Part shown: one piece after another, positions 55,824 through 64,000 of the stretch
Layout of the letters: each line of letters opens with the position of its first letter
Position numbering within the stretch: position 1 is the first letter of the stretch
DNA from: UTCFX2 sp002050125
Lineage (GTDB): Bacteria; Chloroflexota; Anaerolineae; Anaerolineales; UBA4823
DNA: 64,000 nucleotides
Direction: 5' to 3'
NCBI GenBank assembly: GCA_027494035.1
Contig: JAOSJQ010000001.1
Location: 992,001 to 1,056,000 of the forward strand
The notes under the pieces: model-generated
What the model was told of the DNA's origin: nothing
Database searches by the model: none
Seen by the model: only the letters and a program-made list of their open reading frames with translations
Made by a program: the position numbers and the translations under genes

Positions 55824-57026
55824 ATGTCTCCTCCAATTCAAGCGCTCATCACTGGCATCGGCGGTTTTGTCGGTCCTCACCTGGCTGCCCACCTGCTTGC
55901 TCATGGATATCAGGTTACGGGTCTGCTCCACGAGGGGGTGGATCGCGATCCCCCGCCAGCGCTCGATCACCCGCAGTTTCGCTCAGTTCGGCTGATCCCG
56001 TTCCACCTAGCGCACCCGCAAAGCATTCAAGATGCGCTCGACCTGGCGCAGCCCCAGGCGCTCTTTCACCTCGCCGGCTATTCTTCGGTTCGCGGCAGCT
56101 TCAGCCAGCCAGCCGAAACGTTCCAGGCTAACTGCCGCGGGCTGGAAAACCTGCTGGAAGCGCTGCGCATTGTCCGCCCGGACTGCCGCTTCATCTTCGC
56201 CGGTTCGGCTGACGAATATGGTTTGCAGATTGTCTCCGAAGAACATTACCGCTGGGCGCTGGAGACGTTCAGATCGGTCTTTCCCCCACCCGCCCGCATC
56301 CCTGAACTGCCCATCGACGAGTTGAACCCCTTGCGCCCGCTCAGCCCCTACGCCGTGAGCAAGGTTTATGGGGACTACCTCTGCCGTACGTACTGGAACG
56401 CCTATAACCTGCCCTGCCTGGTCGCCCGTCTGTTCAACCATGAGGGTCCGGGGCGCGGCGAGGGGTTTGTGACCTCCAGCATCATCCGCCAGTGCCAGCA
56501 GCTTGCACGCCGCGAGATCGACTGTATTCGCATCGGCAACGTGTGCGCTTTTCGCGACTGGAGCCATGTAGCGGATATCGTCCAGGGCTACCGGGCGCTC
56601 GCCGAAAACGGCGCCCCCGGCGAAGCTTACGTGCTGGGTTCCAGCCGCATGAATTCCGTGCTGACTTATCTGCTCATCAGCCTGCGCGAGGTCGGCTACG
56701 AGGTCCAATCGCTCGCCACCCTGGATGGCGCCCGGCGGGTCGACGCCCCGCTCGAACCAGATCCAGCCCCTTTCCTCGGGCTGAAATTCGACAAACCGCG
56801 CATCGACGGTTTGCTGCTCTCCGGCGAACTCAGTTACGACCTGAGCGACCGCGGCCTGACCATCCGCACCGATCAGGGCGATCTCACCGTGATCTTCGAC
56901 CCCGCCCTCTACCGCCCGGCGGACGTTCCGCTGCAGATCAGTAATCCTGAGCGCGCGCAGAGAATCGGGTTTAAAATCACGCGTTCGCTGCGAGAAATTA
57001 TCATTGACCAGTTGGGTCACACATGA
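55824..57026 (+). CDS. NAD-dependent epimerase/dehydratase (GDP-mannose dehydratase/reductase-like)
   Basis: The product is 400 aa from ATG 55824, rather than an in-frame TTG 18 bases upstream. ALITGIGGFVGPHLAAHLL is the NAD(P)-binding loop. FAGSADEYG and SPYAVSKVYGDYLCRTYW supply the Ser and the Tyr-x3-Lys catalytic pair. LFNHEGPGRGEGFVTSSI is typical of GDP-mannose 4,6-dehydratase and the related reductases (Gmd/Rmd). An extra C-terminal region of about 80 residues follows the SDR core and is not recognised. It probably supplies a 6-deoxy-sugar donor; the exact reaction is uncertain. Confidence 0.75.
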   Translation: MSPPIQALITGIGGFVGPHLAAHLLAHGYQVTGLLHEGVDRDPPPALDHPQFRSVRLIPFHLAHPQSIQDALDLAQPQALFHLAGYSSVRGSFSQPAETFQANCRGLENLLEALRIVRPDCRFIFAGSADEYGLQIVSEEHYRWALETFRSVFPPPARIPELPIDELNPLRPLSPYAVSKVYGDYLCRTYWNAYNLPCLVARLFNHEGPGRGEGFVTSSIIRQCQQLARREIDCIRIGNVCAFRDWSHVADIVQGYRALAENGAPGEAYVLGSSRMNSVLTYLLISLREVGYEVQSLATLDGARRVDAPLEPDPAPFLGLKFDKPRIDGLLLSGELSYDLSDRGLTIRTDQGDLTVIFDPALYRPADVPLQISNPERAQRIGFKITRSLREIIIDQLGHT

Positions 57027-57050
57027 TGGGAGTGAAACATCAGGTAAGGT

Positions 57051-59919
57051 ATGAACCGCGATCAAATTAACGAGCTTTATGCCGGTCGGATCTTTAGCCG
57101 CGAAACTCAACTGGCTGCCCGCGCCCGCATTCACTGGATTTGCAGCCAGGTGCAGGGTGAAAAGGTGCTGGATATCGGCTGCAGCCAGGGCATCATCTGC
57201 CTGCTCCTCGGACGCGAGGGTTTCGATTGTGTTGGCGTCGATATCGAGCAAGATGCCATCGATTATGCGCTGGAGGAGCTGAAAAAAGAAGAAGACATCG
57301 TCCAGCGCAGGGTTGTTTTTCAAGTGGCTGACGCCGCACGCCTGGACTTTGACGAAAACACCTTCGACACGGTCATCTTAGGCGAGGTTCTCGAACATCT
57401 GGTTCATCCGGAAAAAGTTCTTCGGGAGGCGCAGCGCGTCTTGAAGGAGTCCGGAAGGATCATCATCACTGTCCCACTTGGCTTGAACTCTCATCCCGAC
57501 CACAAACGAACCTTTTACCCAGTCTCTTTCTTGGAGACCGTCCAGCCGTTCTTTCAAACCATTTCCGTCGATACGCTGACGAACTATATTATTTATTGCG
57601 GCAAAAAGGAAGCCGCTTACGATCCCTCCCAGATATCGGAAAAGGCGCTTCTGGCTGAATTGCTGAGCGTTCAGAAAAAAACCGACGAGAGAAATCTGGC
57701 GCGTGAAATAGATTTCGAACAGACTGCTAAAAACTTGTACGAGCAGCAGAAGAAACTACATGAACAAATCGCCGCGCTAAACAGCCAAATTGTCTCTAAC
57801 CAAGAAACTAACACGGCTTTGCGAAATTCGCTGAATGAGAATATCGTCTCTCTCAAACAGCAAATCACCCACCTGCAATGGCAGATCGCTTCTCAAAAAC
57901 AGCAAATCGCCTCCCAAGAACAACAAAATGTGTCACTGCAATCCAAAATCGACGACCTGGGAATTGAGCTGAACGAGACGCGCTTTTACAAGCCAGCGAC
58001 CTCGCCTATCAAGAAATGGTCTTTCAACGTTCGGTGCGCTGGCGCATCGGCAGCATCTTTGTGGGCGGTCTGCGGCTGTTGTACGACATGCTTCTGCACC
58101 CAATCCGCTTTAGCAAAGAGGCTGATCAAAGGTTCCGCCAATATTACCGGGAGGTTGTACCGCCCCCGCTGCCGGTGGGGAAACCTCGCAGCTTACGACC
58201 CCGCCCGTCGAAACCCTGCTCGCCTATCCGCCGCTGGACGCCTATGAAGAGACCCCGGACGGAGACACGCCGGCGCTGGATCCGGACGCAATCCCGCTCG
58301 GCGCCATCATGGACGAATTTACCTACAACTGTCTGAAGCCCGAAGCCAGACTGATCACTTTCCGACCCGATAATTGGCGCTGGATCCTGGAACAGGATAA
58401 GCCGCGCGCCATTTTTGTCGAGTCCGCCTGGCACGGAAATGAAAACGCCTGGCAGTACAAGATCGCCAAGTACAGCAGAAACATGGGAGACGAACTGCTC
58501 CATTTGCTGGCATGGGCTAAAGAGAAGCAAATGCCCACCATCTTCTGGAATAAAGAGGACCCCCCGCATTACGACCGGTTTATCGACACGGCAAAACGCT
58601 TTGATTATGTATTCACATCCGACGCGGACTGCATCCCCAAGTATCTCAACGATGTCGGGCACACCCAAATCCACGCGCTGCCTTTTGCTGCCCAGCCGAA
58701 AATTCACAACCCGCTGCTCGAGGAGCCGCGCAAATATCCGGTCTGCTTTTCGGGGACGTACTATGGCGCCTCGTTCCCAGAAAGACAAAGAGATATGGAT
58801 CTGCTGTTGAAGCCGGCGCTCGATTTTGGGCTGCACATCTACGACCGGCAGTACGGCATGGTGGGACCCGCCGCGGACAATTACCGCTTCCCGGATATTT
58901 ATCAACCCGCTATCCAGGGGCGATTAGACTACCCGGAAATGGTCAAGGCATATAAGCAGTACAAAGTGTGCTTGAACGTAAATTCAGTCAAGACCTCGCC
59001 GACCATGTTCTCGCGCCGGGTGTTCGAACTCATGGCTTGCGGCACAGTCGTCATCAGCATCTATTCCAAAGGGATCGAAGAGATGCTTGGCGGCGATCTG
59101 GTTCTGTTCAGTGAGACCGAAACGGAGACCAGGGAACACCTGGAAAAATTGTTGGGCGACGAGGATTACTGGTCCAACCTGTCGATCAGGGGCATCCGCA
59201 AGATTATGCAAGCCCATACCTATCGCCACCGCTTGAACGAAGTCTTTGAATTTTGCGGGTTGGGCGGGCTGTCCTTCCGCTCGCCCTCCTTTACCGTGGT
59301 CGCGAAGGTGCAAAACTTACAGGAGATCGAAAACCTGCGCAACTCACTGAGCCGGCAGGCTTATCGCAACTTCAATGTGGTTCTCTTGCTCGCGGACAGA
59401 GCCGGCGATGCGCACACGAGCAGGATCAAAAAGGCTTTGGCTGACTTGAAAGACCGCGAGTTGCTAAGCCAGTTGCGCAACGCCTTGAACGGGGCGCGGG
59501 TCGATGCGCTTTCGAGCGATGCCGAGATGAGCCGTTATCTATCTGGGGATTACGTAGCGATTTTCAATGAGACGGACTACTATGGTCACAACTACCTCCA
59601 GGACTATGCCCTGGCGGTGAACTACAGCGATCAGTGCAAATATATTGGTAAACGCACGTTTTATTCACTAGTGAATGATCGCGAAGAGCTGCGCGACGCG
59701 GGTCACGAATACCTCCAGGTTCCTAAGGCGTTGACTTCAACGCTGGCAATCCGAAACGACAGCCTGGATCCTCAGCAACTGCGGGCGGCGCTGGATGCGG
59801 ATTGGTTCGAACCCATTGAAGGGGAGCCGCAAATCCTGTCCTTGGACCGCTTCAATTACCTGAATTTGACCACGCCGCGCCCCGTCCCTGCCAGCCTCGC
59901 AGGGAAAGTGGACATTTGA
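57051..59919 (+). CDS. Methyltransferase/coiled-coil/CgeB-type glycosyltransferase fusion (two frameshifts)
   Basis: The reconstructed product is about 956 aa. It is interrupted near 57984-57991 (one base missing in the T4 or adjacent A-run) and at the G4 run 58177-58180. The N-terminal 190 residues are a class I SAM methyltransferase: VLDIGCSQGIICLLLG, VGVDIE, VILGEVLEHL. Residues of about 205-305 form a Gln-rich coiled coil. After a Pro-rich linker comes a CgeB-like GT-B domain: FVESAWHGNENAWQY, FWNKEDPPHYDRF, CLNVNSVKTSPTMFSRRVFELMACGT. A short FTVVAKVQNLQEIENLRNSL segment resembles a family 2 domain. Such methyltransferase/coiled-coil proteins can cap chains and set length, as WbdD does; that role here is inferred. 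Confidence 0.72.
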
Positions 59920-59959
59920 GTGGAACAGACCCATTCAAAGCATTAATACTGCTTTCAAA

Positions 59960-62286
59960 ATGAACGAGATACGCACAATACTTTTCAATGGACACGATTT
60001 TCGGTTTTAAGTCCCGTGATCCAATATTTCAAAAACCATCTCGATTATCACGTTCTGCTGGATGAGCATCCGGGGCATGTCATCACCGATACCCATAAAA
60101 GCGCCGAACTGCTGGAACAGGCGGATTTGATATTTTGTGAATGGTGCCTGGGCAATGCAGTATGGTATTCTCATCACAAGAGAAACGACCAGAAATTGCT
60201 CATCCGACTGCATCACCAGGAACTTGATCTGCCCTTTTTAGACAACTTATGTTGGGAAAATGTTGACGGTATCATCCTTATTTCCCAAAATAACTTGCGC
60301 ATCTTTCAGGAGCGCTACCCTGGGCATGCTAAAAAAGCCCGGTTAATCTCGAACGTCATCGATTGCGCCGAGCTTAACCAGCCTAAGTTGTACGGCGCAG
60401 AATTCAACCTCGGGATCGTCGGCATTTCACCAAAACGCAAAGGGTTTCATCGTGCAGTCGAGTTGCTGAACCGGCTCAAAAAGGTTGACCAACGGTTCAC
60501 ATTGTTCGTCAAAGGCAATCTGCCCTGGGAATACGATTGGTTGTGGCGCCGACCCGAGGAGCGCCGGTATTATGAAGAGCTTTTTCTTGAAATCAGCCGT
60601 TCGCCCCACCGGAATTCGATCGTTTTTGAGCCATACGGCGAGGACATGCCCGTCTGGTTCTCCAAAGTTGGATTCCTGCTATCTACCAGCGACCACGAAG
60701 GCTCTCACCAGGTTGTTGCGGAAGGCATGGCTTCCGGCGCCATCCCGATCATCCGGAACTGGGATGGTGCGAACTTGATCTATCCCCCAAAGTACGTGTT
60801 CGAGACGCTGGAGCAAGCCGTACATCTGTTGAAGAAGTGGAAATCGCCCGAGAATTACCGCAACGAGACCGAACAAGTTAAAGAATATGCATTTGTAAAC
60901 TTCGATCGGTCCCAACTCGTGCCTATATATGAACAGCTTTTTGATGAATTGCTGGAGTCCCCTGGCAAAGTCCAAGCGCCGGCAGCCGCCCCGCCGGCAC
61001 CGGCGGCTGTTAAAAATGAAAGCAAAGGGGAGGGCGCGGCAGGTTTACGGATTATGCACGTTTGCTACATCAACCCGGGCGTTCATGATGGCTATGTCAC
61101 GCGCGTTCTCGAAGAGGCGCGCGTGCTGAACCAGGCGGGGGTGCAGGTCGTCCTGGCTTGCTATCTTCATCCGGATTTTTTCACCCATCCCGACCAAATC
61201 GCCGAGCATCTCGCCTTCCTGCGAAATTACACCGGCGCTAAGGTTCACTTTATTCCCGTAGAAGGCTTCTTCGATCCAGCGGCTTTAACCCACAGGCGCG
61301 ATTTGATCGCCGCGCCGCTGGTCAAAATCGCCAAAAATTACGACGTTCAAATTATCCATGGTCAATCGATCTATTCGACCATGTACGCCTTGGAAGCTAA
61401 CAAGCAGATCAAGGCGAAACTGGTTTTCGACATGCACGGAATTGCCGTCGGGGAAGCGGAGATGGCTGGCGAGAGTCCCCGCAGAATCGACGTGATCAGC
61501 AAAGGCGATAAAGAAATACTAAGAGCAGCCGATCTGGTGGTTTTCGTGAGCACGCAGATGCGGAAACACTTCGACGAGAAATTCGGCGTTCCCTTCGACA
61601 ACTCGATCATCATTCCCACCTGCGTTCAGAGCGAGAAGTTTTCGATGCCGCTCGAGCTCAGGACGAGGAAAAGAAAGGGGTTGGGTCTCGCCGACCGGTT
61701 CGTCATTTTATACCTCGGCACGCTGGGCGTGTGGCAATGGCCCGAGGCGATGTTCGCGCTGTTTAAGCGCATCCACAGCCGCCAGCCCGATACCCTCTTC
61801 TATCTCTTATTGCCGGAGTCCAACCACCAAAAAGCCCTACAGTTCCTCCAGGAACAAAACCTCCCCGAGGACAGTTATATGATCCAGGCAGCCCCGCACA
61901 ACGAGGTCGGTTCGCTGATCGGCGTTGCGGATGCCGGTCTGCTGCTCCGCCAGGACCACCCCGTTAACCGGGTTTCCTCGCCCACGAAATTCGGAGAATA
62001 CATGGCTGCGGGCGTCCCGGTCATCGCCACCGACAAAATCGGCGACTTCTCAGAGATCATCCAGCAAGAAAATCTCGGTCTGGTTCTTTCGCTTGATAGT
62101 GAACAAATTTCCCCGATCAATCTGAAACAGATTTCGCAGTTTATGGGTGACGTAAGGAAAAATCGGACAATGTGGGCAGAAAGGTGCTCCCAATACGCCC
62201 GAAGTCAATTGGATTGGGAAGTTTACAAAAACCCGCTGCAAGAAGCATACAGAAGATTATTGAAGCCTGACCAAGGAGTATCCTAG
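59960..62286 (+). CDS. Double GT-B glycosyltransferase (frameshifted at the N-terminus)
   Basis: The reconstructed product is 775 aa. The start is ATG 59960 (MNEIRTILFNGHDFRF); one T added to the T4 run at 60005-60008 continues it into LSPVIQYFKNHLDYHV. Half one (to about 335) has LHHQELDLPFLD, VVAEGMASGAIPIIRNWDGA and a family 4-like donor site. It resembles the 15263 product. A Pro/Ala linker follows. Half two (about 365-775) has RIMHVCYINPGVHDGYVTRVLEEARVL, DMHGIAVGEA and SSPTKFGEYMAAGVPVIATDKIG, a second GT4 domain. The two active sites in one chain suggest addition of an alternating disaccharide. It follows the fusion gene by 40 bases. Confidence 0.78.
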
Positions 62287-62291
62287 CCGGT

Positions 62292-63293
62292 ATGGAAGAA
62301 GATTTCAAGCAAGCCTGGGAAGTACATTTCACGCCTCGAAAGCCTGATCTATCCGATGAACAGATAGCCGCTTATGAACAATTTGCGCTTTCGAATCGCA
62401 AGCGCGCTGCAGAGTTTATTAAATCTGTCCAGGCGGATTTGAACTATACATTCAAGGATAAAAGGGTTCTGGATATAGGAAGCGCGTATGGTGGTTTCGT
62501 CATATTGACTGCCCAACTAGCCGCAAAAGCATACGGCGTCGAAATTCTTCAATATTTACACGATCTCGCCTTGACAAATGCCGAGCATGAGCCTGGTTTT
62601 ATTAAGCTTATTAATATGGATATCCTTGACGAACATATTTTTTCTGAAATTGAGAATCGACCCTTTGATCTAATAATCGTTAATGATGTTTTTGAGCATA
62701 TTTACACCTCAACTGCTCTATTTCGCCGTATCAGGGAATTGAGTCATCACGGGACAATCTTATACTTTGCCATACCAAACGGCGAAGCCTGGCAGAGCAT
62801 AGAAAACGAAGGTCACTTATTTAAGTTTGGTATTTCTTTACTTGAACCTGGCGCCTGGCCGAGAGATGTAAACCCCTTTAATATTTACTATCGTCCAATA
62901 GAATATTATCAACTCCACTTTCAATACGCAGGGTTTCGTCATTTATACATAAAAGTCGAAGAGAATGCGTTATCATCCTGTAAGGACCGAATTGTGGAAA
63001 AGTTTTCTGAGCTCGAGCAAAAAATAACAAATGGTTCATTCGTTACAAATTACCAAAACAATCATGGTCGGCATAAGTTTGAATTACTTAATCAACGGCT
63101 CCAAGAGATACTTAAACAAAACGATCTACTGAAGCTTCACCTATCCTTCGATCAATCATTTTGGGTCGGCTACGCTACATCAGAAATAAATCCCAATCTT
63201 GAAGATAAAAACGATTTGATCCGTATCGATCTTGACACATTTCATATGTTGGAACGCAAAAGGCTTAAGCGAAGTTGGCTAAAGTTGTGGTAG
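62292..63293 (+). CDS. Class I SAM-dependent methyltransferase, AT-rich gene
   Basis: The 333-aa product begins at ATG 62292, 5 bases after the previous stop. RVLDIGSAYGGFVILTAQ and AYGVEI are the SAM-binding motifs, FDLIIVNDVFEHI is motif II, and an unrecognised C-terminal helical region of about 120 residues follows. The gene is visibly AT-rich compared with its neighbours, especially the GC-rich gene just downstream, which suggests recent acquisition. The likely role is O-methylation of a sugar in the exported glycan. It is convergent with the partial gene at the window end. Confidence 0.76.
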   Translation: MEEDFKQAWEVHFTPRKPDLSDEQIAAYEQFALSNRKRAAEFIKSVQADLNYTFKDKRVLDIGSAYGGFVILTAQLAAKAYGVEILQYLHDLALTNAEHEPGFIKLINMDILDEHIFSEIENRPFDLIIVNDVFEHIYTSTALFRRIRELSHHGTILYFAIPNGEAWQSIENEGHLFKFGISLLEPGAWPRDVNPFNIYYRPIEYYQLHFQYAGFRHLYIKVEENALSSCKDRIVEKFSELEQKITNGSFVTNYQNNHGRHKFELLNQRLQEILKQNDLLKLHLSFDQSFWVGYATSEINPNLEDKNDLIRIDLDTFHMLERKRLKRSWLKLW

Positions 63294-63316
63294 TCATCCA
63301 GCGGGATAACCTGACA

Positions 63317-64000
63317 TCACCCCCGCACCAGCCAGCCCTTCACCCGGTCCCTGAGCCTCGCCACCCAGCCGCTCCCGCCTAAGAGCGGGTACAGCGCCTG
63401 GCGCAGGGTGAAATACAGGTAGGTGCGCGCCGGCGCCGGCGGCATCGGCGGGTTCTCCACCACCGCGCGGTATTTCGCGTATGTCTCGTGGTATTTCGCG
63501 TAATAGGTCTGACCCACCTCGTCCAGCCGGTGCACTTCCCCCAGCGCGCGCAGGTACTCCACGCTCTGGCGCGTGAGCAGGCTGCTCAGTTCGGCGCGCC
63601 CGGGCTGGCGCGGCTGCGCGCGGCGCAGCCGCCGGGCTTCATTCAACATCCCCTCGATGCAGTCGCCCATCTGTTCGAGTGTGAAATGGCGTTCCACGCG
63701 CTGCCGGCTCGCCAGCCCCATCCGGCGCACTTTCTGCGGATCGCCCAGCCATTCCGTCAGCGCCGCGGCGTAGCGCTCGATCTCGTCCTCTTCCACGCCG
63801 CGCGGCAGCAGCGCCCCGCATTCCGGCGTCACCAGCTCCTTCTGTCCGCCCACGTCCGCCCCGAGCACTGCCAGTCCGCACGCCATCCCCTCGTAAAAGA
63901 CGCCGGAGATGCCCTCGTTTTCGGACGGCAAAAATACAATGTCGCCCGCCGTCATCAGCTCGCGCACCCGTTCATTGGGCAGCGCACCCAAAAGCCTCAC
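63317..64000 (-). CDS. Family 4 glycosyltransferase, C-terminal part (runs off the window)
   Basis: The 227 visible residues are the C-terminal domain of a GT-B transferase: RLLGALPNERVRELMTAGD, LPSENEGISGVFYEGMACGLAVLGADVGGQKELV, and a helical tail. The N-terminal domain lies beyond position 64000. The gene has markedly higher GC and a different codon style from the AT-rich gene beside it, so a genomic-island or locus boundary may fall at about 63.3 kb. Confidence 0.85.
   Translation of the reverse strand: MRLLGALPNERVRELMTAGDIVFLPSENEGISGVFYEGMACGLAVLGADVGGQKELVTPECGALLPRGVEEDEIERYAAALTEWLGDPQKVRRMGLASRQRVERHFTLEQMGDCIEGMLNEARRLRRAQPRQPGRAELSSLLTRQSVEYLRALGEVHRLDEVGQTYYAKYHETYAKYRAVVENPPMPPAPARTYLYFTLRQALYPLLGGSGWVARLRDRVKGWLVRG

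Noticed and set aside
173..62286. Calling the ten frameshifted genes pseudogenes
   Set aside because: Each break is a single base, mostly in a homopolymer, with intact conserved motifs on both sides. Assembly error explains this better than decay.
1..64000. CRISPR arrays, tRNA or rRNA genes, insertion sequences
   Set aside because: I saw no repeat-spacer pattern, no tRNA-like or rRNA-like stretch, and no transposase or terminal inverted repeats. Reading by eye could miss a tRNA.

Overview
The window is a surface-polysaccharide biosynthesis, modification and export locus, probably from a member of Chloroflexota (class Anaerolineae or a relative). This is inferred from GC-rich coding DNA, secreted proteins with Thr/Pro linkers, a VFLPFILK-type linker, BNR-repeat surface proteins, and a small SWIM zinc-finger gene of a kind I associate with that class. 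No rRNA or tRNA is present to confirm it. Twelve single-base frameshifts in ten otherwise intact genes, most of them in homopolymer runs, suggest an incompletely polished long-read assembly. Those genes are annotated as single reconstructed genes.

Layout. 0.2-7.1 kb: a tandemly duplicated divergent pair, each an SGNH-hydrolase-like secreted protein (minus) beside a membrane-anchored BNR-repeat protein (plus). 7.1-37.2 kb: a long plus-strand, tightly overlapping run. It holds a Wzm/Wzt ABC exporter with a C-terminal glycan-recognition domain, about nine glycosyltransferases, two sulfotransferases, a glutaminase-dead AsnB-like synthetase, an alpha/alpha-toroid protein, and a Wzy/ligase-like polymerase. 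It also holds two carrier-protein activation modules. The first (21.0-25.3 kb) is an acyl-CoA dehydrogenase, an adenylation enzyme and a carrier protein in the order of prolyl-carrier oxidation cassettes, followed by a membrane acyltransferase. The second (30.9-35.8 kb) is a carrier protein, an AMP-ligase, an intact AsnB and an NAD-synthase-like enzyme.

37.4-44.6 kb: chain initiation and precursor genes: a glycosyltransferase, a polyprenyl-phosphate sugar transferase, HddA-like heptose kinase, a GalE-like epimerase, GmhB-like phosphatase and a tyrosine autokinase/chain-length protein, closed by a strong intrinsic terminator. 44.7-46.3 kb: a SWIM-finger gene with an unusual leader, and a nuclease-like lipoprotein. 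46.4-53.9 kb: minus-strand alkaline-phosphatase-superfamily, membrane-protein and glycosyltransferase genes around a large plus-strand membrane glycosyltransferase. 54.2-63.3 kb: a second ABC exporter without the recognition domain, a nucleotide-sugar epimerase/dehydratase, a methyltransferase/coiled-coil/CgeB-type fusion, a double glycosyltransferase and an AT-rich methyltransferase gene. The window ends inside another minus-strand glycosyltransferase.

Working model: a glycan, possibly containing heptose, is started on a polyprenyl carrier, elongated by many glycosyltransferases, decorated with sulfate and methyl groups and perhaps with carrier-protein-delivered acyl or amino-acyl groups, then exported through two ABC systems. 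The most unusual element is the putative prolyl-to-pyrrole (or dehydroprolyl) activation cassette coupled to a membrane acyltransferase inside a glycan locus.
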